A DNA stretch of 64,000 nt, taken from positions 3,410,001-3,474,000 of the forward strand of contig CP104793.1 of the NCBI GenBank assembly GCA_025916135.1, given 5' to 3'. This DNA is from Rhodobacteraceae bacterium D3-12. GTDB lineage: Bacteria; Pseudomonadota; Alphaproteobacteria; Rhodobacterales; Rhodobacteraceae. Below, piece by piece: positions 19,726-28,654 of this stretch. Every line of letters starts with the position of its first letter. The stretch's first letter is position 1. The notes under the pieces are model-generated. The model made no database searches, was not told where the DNA came from, and saw only the letters and a program-made list of their open reading frames with translations. The position numbers were made by a program, and so were the translations under genes.

Positions 19726-20940
19726 TCATTCAGCCGGGCGAAGCTTCATCGCTTCTTCTTCGCTCGGGAGATAATCCGCACCATCTGCATAGGCCCAGTC
19801 AACCATCATGCCCTTGCCATCCTTGTTGGCAGTCAGGCCCACATAAGCCCCCATGGTTGATTGATGATCCGCCGCGCGGAACATGAACGGACCAGTCGGG
19901 CTCGTCGGGATCTCAAGCCCCTCCATCGCCATCCGCAACGCCTCGGTCTCGGTCGATCCGGCCTTTTCCAAAGCCGCCTTGATCGCCAGAACCGAGTTAT
20001 AGCCCACGATCGAACCGGTCTTAGGGATCTCGCCCCAACGCGCTTCATAGGCGGTGCGGAACGCTTTATGCGCTTCGGTGTCGATTTGCGCCGCCGGATA
20101 GCCGGTCACGATCCAACCTTCTGGCGCTTCGGCCCCCAGCGGATCAAGGTATTCCGGCTCCCCACTCAAAAGCGACACAACCGAGCGTCCCTCAAACAGG
20201 AACCGCAAGCTGCCTTCACGCACAAACTTGGCAAGGTCGCCGCCAAAGGTCACGTTATAGATCGCATCCGGCTTGGCCGCTTCCAGCGCCCGAACCGTTG
20301 ACCCGGCATCAATCTTGAACACCGGCGGCCATTGCTCGGCCACGAATTCAACATCGGGCTGCAGTTTGGTCAGCTCTTCCTTGAACGCCTTCACCGCGTC
20401 CTTGCCATAGGCATAGTTGGGCGCAACCGTGGCCCATTTCTTCTTACCCAGCTTGGCCGCCTGCTCGGCCAACATCGCCGCCTGCATGTGCGTCGAAGGC
20501 CGCAAGCGATAGGTGTATTTGTTGCCCTTGGACCAAACGAGCGCATCGCTCAAAGGTTCCGAGGCCATGAACAGAACCTCTTTCTGCTTGGCAAAATCCG
20601 CCACCGCGAGGCCAATGTTGGACAGGAACGTGCCAAACAACATCACCGCCCCCTCTTTCGAGGTCAGCTCCTCGGCAATTCGGATCGCCGTCGCCGGATC
20701 GCCGGTGTCGTCGCGGCTGATGATCTCCAACATCTTGCCGTTAACACCACCTGCGGCGTTGATCTCTTCCATCGCCAGCATCCAACCCTTCTTGTAGGGC
20801 TCGGTAAAGGCGGGCAAACGGGTATAGGAATTGATCTCACCGATCACGATCTTGTCCTGCGCCTGTACCGCACCAGACATCAAGCCCAGCATCGGCAGCG
20901 CCGCAAGAGCACCTAGCAATTTGCGTTTCGTCAGTCTCAT
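19726..20940 (-). CDS. Substrate-binding protein of the Liv-type ABC importer
   Basis: A 404-residue periplasmic binding protein (PBP type 1) with a signal peptide of 27 residues (MRLTKRKLLGALAALPMLGLM...VQA). IVIGEINSYTRLPAFTEPYKKGWMLAMEEINAAGG and EIISRDDTGDPATAIRIAEEL are the standard N-lobe landmarks of the Leu/Ile/Val/amide family. Because it stands at the end of a heterocycle-catabolism cluster, the ligand is more likely the cluster substrate or an amide or acid breakdown product than a branched amino acid. First gene of the livJ-HM-G-F set. Confidence 0.85.
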   Translation of the reverse strand: MRLTKRKLLGALAALPMLGLMSGAVQAQDKIVIGEINSYTRLPAFTEPYKKGWMLAMEEINAAGGVNGKMLEIISRDDTGDPATAIRIAEELTSKEGAVMLFGTFLSNIGLAVADFAKQKEVLFMASEPLSDALVWSKGNKYTYRLRPSTHMQAAMLAEQAAKLGKKKWATVAPNYAYGKDAVKAFKEELTKLQPDVEFVAEQWPPVFKIDAGSTVRALEAAKPDAIYNVTFGGDLAKFVREGSLRFLFEGRSVVSLLSGEPEYLDPLGAEAPEGWIVTGYPAAQIDTEAHKAFRTAYEARWGEIPKTGSIVGYNSVLAIKAALEKAGSTETEALRMAMEGLEIPTSPTGPFMFRAADHQSTMGAYVGLTANKDGKGMMVDWAYADGADYLPSEEEAMKLRPAE

Positions 20941-21209
20941 GTCACATCTCCCTGTGATCTGTCAGTCTATTGTAATCTTTTGTTTTTCTTCGGACTTTTG
21001 CCAGCCCGCTTTTTCTTTCCAACGTCGTCGCGCGGCATCTGCGACGGGTCTTGTCTTCTTCTGGCTTTGTCTTTTGCCGCTAGCCAAACCGGCTCGTTCA
21101 TCGTTCCTTAAATACGGGCGCCGCGGGCATCGCCCCGGCACTTGCTCCACCCAGCCTCAAAAAATTTGCAGTCGGCGCAAACCGGAAGGGGCACTATGGC
21201 AACGCATGC

Positions 21210-21794
21210 TCATCTCAAGCCGTCTTTGCCCTCCGCGTCCTTCGCTTCCAACCCGCCCACGCGCGGCAATGGCCGCCCGCTATCGGTCACAGCCACGGCC
21301 ACCATGATCTCATTCGCGCGCGGCGCATCGTTCAGCATCACTTCGATCCCGTCAAAATGACTGCGCACATAGGCGGCATCCTTGTGGCCCAACGGCACAT
21401 CCAGAACCTGCCCGGGGCTGCCCATCTTCTTGGACGACGGCACAAGGGCCGCGCCCTTCTCAACCGCCTGTCGCAAAGGTGCGCCCAACTTGGGGTGCAA
21501 GATCGCGGCGGCATGTTCCAACTCACCGTTCTCTCCCACCATGGCCGATTTGCCATAGGATTCCGCCGCCTCCGGCGCGATCCCAAGCGCTGCGACACAG
21601 CGTTCCCCCAACACGCCACCCAACTCGGCACCGATCTCCATCAGCGGGCTCAGGTCCTCGACATATTTTCCGGCGAACGGGTTGGCGATCACCGCCACTG
21701 CCACCGCTTTGCGTGTCGCCGGTGAAATCTCGCGCCCCATCTCGCGGCGGGTCTCTTCAACCGTAACAACCAGTTTGCGAATTTCTGCGCTCAT
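21210..21794 (-). CDS. PF06684 (DUF1185) 'amino acid synthesis' family protein, copy 1
   Basis: A 194-residue member of PF06684. Family landmarks seen: VIANPFAGKYVEDLSPLMEIG (36-56), YGKSAMVGENGELEHAAAILHPKLG, VPSSKKMGSPGQVLDVPLGHKDAAYVRSHFD and the C-terminal PRVGGL. Solved family members have a chorismate-mutase-like fold but no proven reaction. It overlaps its paralogue by four bases, suggesting that the two subunits are made in equal amounts. A 269-base non-coding gap separates it from livJ. Confidence 0.85.
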   Translation of the reverse strand: MSAEIRKLVVTVEETRREMGREISPATRKAVAVAVIANPFAGKYVEDLSPLMEIGAELGGVLGERCVAALGIAPEAAESYGKSAMVGENGELEHAAAILHPKLGAPLRQAVEKGAALVPSSKKMGSPGQVLDVPLGHKDAAYVRSHFDGIEVMLNDAPRANEIMVAVAVTDSGRPLPRVGGLEAKDAEGKDGLR

Positions 21795-22378
21795 CTCAGC
21801 CCATCCTCTCCGGTAATATCTGCCGCCGCCAATCCACCGGCGCGGTTATGCACCCGTGCGCCGTTGGTCATCACCAGGATCAACGCCATTTCATCCGCTT
21901 TGGGCGCATCATTGCAACCCACTTCGATTGAATCAAAATGCGAGCGTACATAAGACGCCGTGACATGGGTCACCGGCACGTCAAGCCGCGCGCCAACGCC
22001 GCCGACTTTCTTGGTCGACGGCACAATCGCTTTTGAGCGGTCCGCCCCAAGCAATTCACGCATCGCATAGCCGCCCGGCGCATGCCAAAGCGCGCCGTGC
22101 TCGACCTCTCCGGCACTGCCGACAATCGCGCCCTTGCCATATCCTTCGACGTTTTCCGCGCCACCAAGAAGCGCGATCAACCGGCCCGCCATCTGAACAC
22201 CCAGCGGCTTCAACTCTTCCATAAAGGGCTGAATATCCGGCACATAGCTCCCCGCAAACGGGTTGGTGATCACCGCCATGGCCCAGGCCCGGCGATACGG
22301 CACCTCCACAGGCGCGCCGCCCTCGTGCCAGATTTCCTCAAGGCCTTCGATGGTTTTTCTGACCACAAGCTCAGACAT
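21791..22378 (-). CDS. PF06684 (DUF1185) 'amino acid synthesis' family protein, copy 2
   Basis: A 195-residue paralogue of the neighbouring gene: VITNPFAGSYVPDIQPFMEELKPLG, YGKGAIVGSAGEVEHGALWHAPGGYAMRE and VPSTKKVGGVGARLDVPVTHVTASYVRSHFDSIEV align with copy 1 along the whole length. Both end with the same GEDGLR/GKDGLR tail. ATG 22378 is chosen over an upstream codon because it overlaps the UPF0280 stop by eight bases. It probably forms a hetero-oligomer with copy 1. Confidence 0.85.
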   Translation of the reverse strand: MSELVVRKTIEGLEEIWHEGGAPVEVPYRRAWAMAVITNPFAGSYVPDIQPFMEELKPLGVQMAGRLIALLGGAENVEGYGKGAIVGSAGEVEHGALWHAPGGYAMRELLGADRSKAIVPSTKKVGGVGARLDVPVTHVTASYVRSHFDSIEVGCNDAPKADEMALILVMTNGARVHNRAGGLAAADITGEDGLR

Positions 22379-23228
22379 GTTCAACTTTCCTTTGTTCCGT
22401 TCTGGCAATCTGTCCAACGATCCGCGTCTGCCCTCTGAGGAACAGCGCCGCCGCGCCGATCAATCCTTGCCGCTGCATATCTTCGGCCAGTTTTGCGCCA
22501 CGCGCCAGTGCCCGTGTCACCTCTTCGCGATCCAGCGCGCCGACATGCGCCACAACCCGGCGCTCTCCCAAGTCGCTGTCGTCCTGCAACGCCTCGGCCG
22601 CAACGCGCTTTATGGCGCTATGTCCGGGCAAATCCACTGCATTGGCAATAAGCGTCGCCGCCACATCCGCCGCGGCCGCATCCTTCGCCAACACCGTGAC
22701 ACTCTCGGCGATCCCGAACGACAGGCTTCGTCCGCCTTGTCCGCTCGTGGCCACACCGCCGATCCCATCACGCGCGCCGATCTCCACCGCGCCCAATCCC
22801 GTTCCGTCAAGCCCTGCGATGGCAAGGCGAAACACCTCACCCCGAACAAGGTAAAGTGCGATATCACCCCCATTGTTGACATAGGCCCGGTGCAGGCCCG
22901 GCACCTCCGTCATCGCAGCCAAAACATGATCCGCCACCGATCCGGCCACGGCTGCCATAGGCGTGACAAATCCCCGATGGCACGCGACCGCCTCGACCAT
23001 CCGCTCGGCCACCGGGCTGTTCAGCCCCAAGGGCGGGCGGACACCATACCACCCGTCACGCTTCAGGCGATCCAACACCGCCACCAGCCCTTCCAACACC
23101 CCATCAAACGCCGCAAGAGCCGCTCCATAAGCCGCATCCCGTGCGCCCTTGGCCCCGATAATCAGGTCAATGGGCCCGTGCTGCACATGCAGGCGCCCGT
23201 CCGGCAATATCGCGTGGTGAAATGTCAA
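22371..23228 (-). CDS. UPF0280 family protein, ApbE-like
   Basis: A 285-residue UPF0280 protein. HGPIDLIIGAKGARDAA near residue 17, FVTPMAAVAGSVADHVLAAM near 87, AYVNNGGDIALYL near 114 and GVATSGQGGRSLSFGIAESVTVLA near 157 are the family core; the NNGGDIA segment resembles the flavin-transferase ApbE, whose fold UPF0280 proteins are thought to share. The start is TTG 23228, coupled to the end of the reductase gene (stop at 23225). It may attach or handle flavin for the neighbouring reductase; this is inference. Confidence 0.8.
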   Translation of the reverse strand: MTFHHAILPDGRLHVQHGPIDLIIGAKGARDAAYGAALAAFDGVLEGLVAVLDRLKRDGWYGVRPPLGLNSPVAERMVEAVACHRGFVTPMAAVAGSVADHVLAAMTEVPGLHRAYVNNGGDIALYLVRGEVFRLAIAGLDGTGLGAVEIGARDGIGGVATSGQGGRSLSFGIAESVTVLAKDAAAADVAATLIANAVDLPGHSAIKRVAAEALQDDSDLGERRVVAHVGALDREEVTRALARGAKLAEDMQRQGLIGAAALFLRGQTRIVGQIARTEQRKVEHV

Positions 23229-24708
23229 CGGCTACCCCAGCGATAATGCGCGCGCGCATTCGGATCATGCCCCGGCTCTGCCGGGCCAACCCGGCGCACC
23301 GTGTCGCCAACCACCGTGTCGACTGCGCGAATTTCTTCCATATGCCCGCCCAGCGCCTCATAATCGCTCACGCGCATGGTGAATTCGATCGGCGCGACAA
23401 TCGCCGGCGTTGGCACGTAACCAAATGAATTCGTTGGCATCTCCATGACATCCGCCATCACCGTGATACCACCGCCCGGCCAGAGATAGGCTTCCGCCCC
23501 GCCACAGCTCACCCGTGCTAGAGATCGCGAACCGACCGCGTCAATCGAACCGGATTTTCGGTCACACCGGCGCGCAAACTGCCGCCCGCGCCGCCCATGA
23601 ACAGCACCGAACACACCGATGGCTCGCAATTCTCGGCAATCCGCTCGGCGCTGGCCTTAACGGCTTCCGGCGCCTCTTTCGGTTGCGGCTTCAACTCACT
23701 GTCCAGCTCGAAATAGGCCCATTGCTCACCCGTGGTCGACACCATGAACAGCCGCAGCCCTTCCCACGCCTGCCCCGGCTTCCAGTCACCCAGAATTTTC
23801 AGCGGATCATCAATATCCGTCCCGCCCCAGCCCAGCCCCGGCTCGGCAACTTGGAAATAGCGCCCCGGAGTCGAGCGGCGACCGTTGATTTTGATCCCCG
23901 TCGGCGGAACGCCCAAAACCTGCCCGGCTTGGTGTTCGCTCAATACGCCGGTGATATGGTCATCAACCACGACCACCTCGTCGACAATGTCACGCCACTG
24001 CTTGGCGAACATCCCAATCGCTGCCGAGCCACAGCCAACCCGCATCAGCGTCTCGCGCTGGCCGTTGATGATCGGCGCCTCTCCGGCTTGCACAATCGCT
24101 TCCGTGGCGTGCTCGCCCTCGCCAATCACCATCGTGACGGCCTCGCGATTGCACAGCTGCATCAGCGCGTCACAGGTCACGCGCCCCTCTTTCTTGGACC
24201 CGCCGGTCAAATGCTCGACCCCGCCAAGGCTCAACATTTTCGAGCCATACTCAGAGGTCATGACATGGCCAATCGGCTCGCCATCCACGCGCACGATATC
24301 ACGCTCTTCGCCAATATGGCGGTCGGTGTCGATCTTCACCTTCGCACCGCAGTACGAGAAAATGCCCTCGGTCACCACGGTGACCATATCCACACCTTCA
24401 ATCTCTTGGCTCACAATGAATGGCGCGGGCTTATAGTCTGGATACGTCGTGCCTGCACCAACAGCCGTTACAAACCGGCGCTGGCCCTTGACCACGTCAC
24501 CATCCCAGTCGCCGGCCTCATCCCCGGCAAGAAACGGAACAAGCTTCTCGGAGGTGCTTTCAATTACCGTCAACGGATCAAGCCGGACAAGCTCACCGGC
24601 ATGGTTGGCATAACGGTCACAGGCCCCGGATTTGCCGTCGGCGATAAAACACATCACCGGGCAGGCATCACAGCGGATTTTCTCCGATTTCACTCGCTCA
24701 CGCTCCAT
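23225..24708 (-). pseudogene. 6-hydroxynicotinate-reductase-like iron-sulfur protein, split by a frameshift
   Basis: The first frame gives about 396 residues from ATG 24708 (GGGAGG six bases upstream). It starts with a CDACPVMC-x9-C cluster motif (Cys 13, 16, 20, 30), fitting a [4Fe-4S] cluster, and has further Cys residues later. It ends at an in-frame TAG at about 23520. The next frame continues ARVSCGGAEAYLWPGGGITVMADVMEM to WGSR and the stop at 23225. Inserting one G after codon GAT (ctctagca to gctctagca) joins both into about 494 residues, the size expected for this family. The family reduces 6-hydroxynicotinate to 1,4,5,6-tetrahydro-6-oxonicotinate. Assignment to this exact substrate is inference. 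Confidence 0.75.
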
Positions 24709-24723
24709 TGCCACCTCCCGTAT

Positions 24724-24843
24724 CGGTTTCTTTCAAAGAAACCGTGAAAAATCCTCCGAGGATTTTTTGCCGACCACCACGCCGACCATCGCGCAGCCAA
24801 TTTTCCTCAAAGGAAAATTGACCGAATTCTTCGAAAGAATTCG
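24724..24843. repeat. Four successive AT-rich perfect palindromes
   Basis: Four different inverted repeats in 120 bases: arms CGGTTTCTTT (724-744, centre C), AAAAATCCTC (747-767, centre C), CAATTTTCCT (798-820, loop CAA) and CGAATTCTT (823-843, loop CGA), all prefixed 24. They are AT-rich in a GC-rich genome and unrelated to each other. They fill the gap between the molybdenum hydroxylase and the reductase. The second has T runs on both strands, so it could terminate transcription either way. Confidence 0.85.
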
Positions 24844-24851
24844 CTGCAAAA

Positions 24852-27596
24852 TCAGCCATGTGCCGCCTCCATTGCTGCCTTGAGCCGCGCCGGCGTCACC
24901 GGCAAGCGCCGCATCTGAACACCCGTCGCATCGCGGATCGCATTCAAAATCGACGGCGCCGTCGGGATCAAAACATGCTCGCCCAACCCCTTGGCCCCAT
25001 AAGGCCCATGCGCATCCGGCTCTTCGATAATCAGCGTCTCAATAGGCGGAATATCTCCAATCGTCGGGATCAGGTAATCATGCAGGTTCTCTGTCCGTCC
25101 CGGCAGATATTCCTCCATCAAAGCCATGCCCAGCCCCTGCGCAATACCGCCCTCAACCTGCCCTTCAACCAACAACGGGTTGATCGCCAGACCCAGATCA
25201 TGCGCCGCGACAAACTTGACCGGCGTCACAGTGCCAAGCGCCAAGTCGACCTCAAGCACACATAAATGCGCCGCATAGCCAAACTGTGCATAAGGCTCGC
25301 CCTGCCCGTTGGCATCCAGCGGCTTGGTCGGCGGGTCATAGCTCTCTTCCGAGCGCAACACATACCCCTCGCCGTCCGCCTCCAGCGCCGACAGGAATAT
25401 CTCATGCTCGCGCTCGCCGTCGCGCACCAACAAGATACCCTCACCCGGTATAATCTCCGCGTCCGGTCCGGCGTTGGCCCGTTGCAGAATATCCGCCCTC
25501 AAAGCCTCTCCCGAAAGCCGCGCCGCATTGCCCGACACAAACGTCTGGCGCGACGCCGAGGTTTTCCCGGCATCGGGCGTCACATCCGTATCACCGCCGA
25601 TAATATCCAACGCCGCAACCGGCACGCCCAACGCGGTAGCGAAAATCTGCGCGATAACCGTATTGGCCCCTTGCCCGATATCCGCCGCGCCCTGGTGCAG
25701 CTTTATGCGCCCATTGGCCCGCACACCCGCCTTGATCGTCGACGGGTTGGGCAACGACGTATTGCCACAACCATACCAGCCCGCCGCCACACCGACACCG
25801 CGCCGAATATTGCCCGCCTTGGCATTCACCCGCTCGGCCTCGGCCCGTTCGCTCTGCCATGCCGGGCGCAACGCCTCAAGACAGGCCTTGATGCCCACGC
25901 CTTGCGAAAACACCTGCCCGCACACCGTCGGCTCGCCATTGGTCAAAGCGTTGCGAATACGAAACTCAAGCCGGTCAATCCCCAGCTTATCCGCCAATTC
26001 GTCAAACAGGCTCTCCTGCGCCACCGCCGCCTGCGGCACACCAAAGCCGCGAAACGCCCCCGAAGGCGGGCAATTGGTGTGAATCCCCTTGGCGTCAGAC
26101 CGGTAATCGTCAACCGAATACGGCCCCGACGCATGCACCGGCACCCGGTTCGCCACGGTCGGTCCCCAACTCGAATACGCGCCCGTGTTGAACAAGCCGT
26201 CAAACCGAAACCCGCAAACCCGGCCCTGCTTGTCCGCGCCGATCTTTACATTCATCTCGGCCGGATGGCGCTTGGTCGTCGATTGCATCGACTCATTGCG
26301 CTCATAGGTCAGCCGCACAGGCCGCCCGGTTTTAAGCGTCGCCAGCGCCAAAAACGGCTGCACCGACACATCAAGCTTTGATCCAAAACCACCGCCCGTC
26401 GCTGTCGGGACCACACGGATCTGATCACGGCCCATGCCCAACACAGTCTCCAGCGTATCAAGATCCATCACCGGCGCCTGCGTGCAGGCAAACACCTCGA
26501 CCCGGCCCTCGACCATCTGCGCAAACCCCGCTTCCGGCTCGATATAGGCATGCTCGACGAAACTCGTGGTAAACGCGCCCTCGGCCACAACGTCGGCCCG
26601 TGCAAGCGCCGCATCGGCATCGCCTTTCGCAACAAACCCGCCGCACATGATGTTCTGTTCGCGCCCCTCATGCAAAAGAACGGCCCCCTCGGCCATCGCC
26701 TTGTGCACGTCCTGCGCATCGTCCAGCGGCTCCCATGTCACTGGAAAATCGACCGGATCGAAATGCGCCATAGCTTCGGCATCGCCCACAACGGCGGCCA
26801 CCGCTTCACCGCGAAACCGTGCTTCCTCGACCGCGAAAACCGGCTGATCGTGGAACCCGGGAATCACACCATAAAGGTTTGCACCCGGCACATCCTTGAC
26901 CGTCAGAACGCTGACGATCCCCTCGCGCGCGCCAAAGGCTTCAAGGTCGCCAAATTTGAACCGCGCCCGCGGATACGGGCTGCGAATGATCTTCAAGACC
27001 AAAGCATCAGGCGGCGCAATATCATCCCCGAATTGCTCGCGGCCATGGGTCTTTGGCCGCCCGTCCAGCTTTTCGATGGCGGCACCGGCATGACCTTCGC
27101 CCCCGACGCAGGCCATTGCACCACGATCCTTGCGATCCATCACGGCATCAATGATCTTGGCATAGCCCGTGCAGCGGCACAAAACCCCGCCCAGAGCATC
27201 GCGCACCTCGCCTTCGTCCGGCGCCTCATCGCGCCGCAACAAAGCGATGGCCGACACCATCATCCCCGGCGTGCAAATCCCGCATTGCGCCGCGCCCCGC
27301 GCCTCGAACCGCTGCGCCAGCGTTTCTGCCAACGGTTCATCCGCCACCAAGCCTGCAAGGGTCTCGACCGTTGATCCCGCCGCCTGCTGAACCGGCATCA
27401 AACAGGCACAAACCGGCGCGCCGTCAACCAAAACGGTGCAGGCGCCACAATCGCCAGCATTACAGCCAACCTTCACATCCCGCGCGCCCAACCGCTCGCG
27501 CAACGCTTCAGACAAACGCTCCCCAACGCGCGGCGCAACCGATACATCGCGCCCGTTCAAGGTAAATTCTGTGGTCAATTCCATCCGGCCATCCAT
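24852..27596 (-). CDS. Xanthine-dehydrogenase-type hydroxylase: fused [2Fe-2S] and molybdopterin subunits
   Basis: A 914-residue fusion. Residues about 1-160 are the two-cluster iron-sulfur subunit (VGCNAGDCGACTVLVDGAPVCAC, then QCGICTPGMM and GVLCRCTGYAKI). Residues about 185-914 are the molybdopterin-binding subunit (FGDDIAPPDALVLKIIRSPYPRARF; ATGGGFGSKLD; GAFRGFGVPQAAVAQE; C-terminal GAKGLGEHVLIPTAPSILNAI). Such enzymes hydroxylate carbons next to ring nitrogen using water, with a molybdenum cofactor. ATG 27596 shares its A with the stop of the FAD subunit. Usually these two parts are separate genes; here they are one. Confidence 0.92.
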   Translation of the reverse strand: MDGRMELTTEFTLNGRDVSVAPRVGERLSEALRERLGARDVKVGCNAGDCGACTVLVDGAPVCACLMPVQQAAGSTVETLAGLVADEPLAETLAQRFEARGAAQCGICTPGMMVSAIALLRRDEAPDEGEVRDALGGVLCRCTGYAKIIDAVMDRKDRGAMACVGGEGHAGAAIEKLDGRPKTHGREQFGDDIAPPDALVLKIIRSPYPRARFKFGDLEAFGAREGIVSVLTVKDVPGANLYGVIPGFHDQPVFAVEEARFRGEAVAAVVGDAEAMAHFDPVDFPVTWEPLDDAQDVHKAMAEGAVLLHEGREQNIMCGGFVAKGDADAALARADVVAEGAFTTSFVEHAYIEPEAGFAQMVEGRVEVFACTQAPVMDLDTLETVLGMGRDQIRVVPTATGGGFGSKLDVSVQPFLALATLKTGRPVRLTYERNESMQSTTKRHPAEMNVKIGADKQGRVCGFRFDGLFNTGAYSSWGPTVANRVPVHASGPYSVDDYRSDAKGIHTNCPPSGAFRGFGVPQAAVAQESLFDELADKLGIDRLEFRIRNALTNGEPTVCGQVFSQGVGIKACLEALRPAWQSERAEAERVNAKAGNIRRGVGVAAGWYGCGNTSLPNPSTIKAGVRANGRIKLHQGAADIGQGANTVIAQIFATALGVPVAALDIIGGDTDVTPDAGKTSASRQTFVSGNAARLSGEALRADILQRANAGPDAEIIPGEGILLVRDGEREHEIFLSALEADGEGYVLRSEESYDPPTKPLDANGQGEPYAQFGYAAHLCVLEVDLALGTVTPVKFVAAHDLGLAINPLLVEGQVEGGIAQGLGMALMEEYLPGRTENLHDYLIPTIGDIPPIETLIIEEPDAHGPYGAKGLGEHVLIPTAPSILNAIRDATGVQMRRLPVTPARLKAAMEAAHG

Positions 27597-28420
27597 CACG
27601 CCTGCTCTCCGATCAACCGCTGCAAAAGTTCCTTCACCGCGCCAAGACGATACCCCGCGCTGCCGCGCACATCGTCAATTGGCGACAGCGGCGACAGATG
27701 GGCATCCGTCACCACGACATCCCCCGCCAGCTGCCCGATCATCGCGGCCTCAAGCTCCGGCAACCGCTGCGCCACGGGCGAACACGCCCCCACCGCAACC
27801 CGCGCACCATCAATGCGCCCACCTGCATCCTTGCTGACCAAAACGGCTGCCATAGCAATCGAGATCACCAGATACTTGCGACTGCCCAGCTTGGAAAACC
27901 GCCCCACCATCCCCTCGGGTATGGCTGGAATATGCAGCGCCACGACCAACTCACCGGGCTCAAGCGCGGTCCGCCGGACGCCCTTGATGAATTCACCCAG
28001 CGGCATCCGCCTCGTTTCGCCGGCCCGCGCCAGCTCCACGTCAGCCTGCAACACCAACAACGGCGGCACACCATCCGCCGCAGGTGAGGCGTTACACAAG
28101 TTGCCCGCCACCGTGCCGGCATTCTGGATCTGGATGCTGCCAACCTCACGCGCTGCCGCCTTCAATCCATCAAAGGCAGGCGGCAAATCAGCCGCCACAA
28201 TATCGCTCCACCGCGTCGCCGCTCCAATACGCCAGCCACCCGTCGCGTCTTGGGAAATCCCGCGCAAACCTCTGATCCGCGTCAGATCCACAAGGCTCGC
28301 CACAGGGCCGCCCGCGCCCATTGCCGGGTAAAAATCTGTCCCCCCCGCTATCGGGGCAACACCCCCCTCGGCCAACAGGCCAAGGGCTTCCTCAAGGCTT
28401 TGAGGCAAATGATAGTCCAC
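27596..28420 (-). CDS. FAD-binding subunit of the molybdenum hydroxylase
   Basis: A 274-residue CoxM/XdhB-type FAD subunit. PIAGGTDFYPAMGAG near residues 24-38 is the FAD-pyrophosphate loop, GSIQIQNAGTVAGNLCNASPAADGVPPLLVL near 98-128 is the second FAD segment, and the C-terminal region is the CO-dehydrogenase flavoprotein tail. It passes electrons from the iron-sulfur clusters of the fused partner, which overlaps it by one base. A 234-base gap upstream holds a GTATAC palindrome that may mark an internal promoter. Confidence 0.9.
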   Translation of the reverse strand: MDYHLPQSLEEALGLLAEGGVAPIAGGTDFYPAMGAGGPVASLVDLTRIRGLRGISQDATGGWRIGAATRWSDIVAADLPPAFDGLKAAAREVGSIQIQNAGTVAGNLCNASPAADGVPPLLVLQADVELARAGETRRMPLGEFIKGVRRTALEPGELVVALHIPAIPEGMVGRFSKLGSRKYLVISIAMAAVLVSKDAGGRIDGARVAVGACSPVAQRLPELEAAMIGQLAGDVVVTDAHLSPLSPIDDVRGSAGYRLGAVKELLQRLIGEQA

Positions 28421-28453
28421 TATACACCCCTGTCGGATCGTCGTTTTTATTCG

Positions 28454-28465
28454 TTCGTATACTAA
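28454..28465. promoter_or_regulatory. Candidate GntR-type operator TTCGTATACTAA
   Basis: A 12-base near-palindrome (TTCGTATAC/TTAGTATAC on either strand) about 35 bases before the FAD-subunit start. GTATAC-centred sites are typical of FadR-subgroup GntR regulators. No such regulator is encoded nearby, so this is only a candidate. Confidence 0.25.
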
Positions 28466-28586
28466 TGATAAGGAGGAAATTTGAGTCGTGTCAAAAGAAA
28501 TCCTTCACCAACGTCCAACAGTCCCCCTCTTTGCCCGTTTCCTCAGCATATCCGCACAGACAAAAAAAGGAGCGCTCCCGCGCCCC

Positions 28587-28616
28587 TTCATCTGACCGAA
28601 AATATCCCCCGCGGAG
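28587..28616 (+). repeat. Dispersed repeat, copy 2 (degenerate)
   Basis: TTCATCTGACCGAAAATATC followed by CCCCGCGGAG; one mismatch in the core, and the GGGGG-CTGG-CCCCC hairpin is lost. It lies in the gap between the OsmC gene and the FAD subunit gene. Confidence 0.75.
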
Positions 28617-28654
28617 CGTCCCCACCCCGCCACAGCCGAACCCGGTTGAGGGGG

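Noticed and set aside
23515-24747. Long plus-strand open frame of about 410 codons opposite the reductase gene
   Set aside because: It runs antisense to a gene with clear iron-sulfur motifs, has no start signal and no recognisable domain; a product of high GC content.
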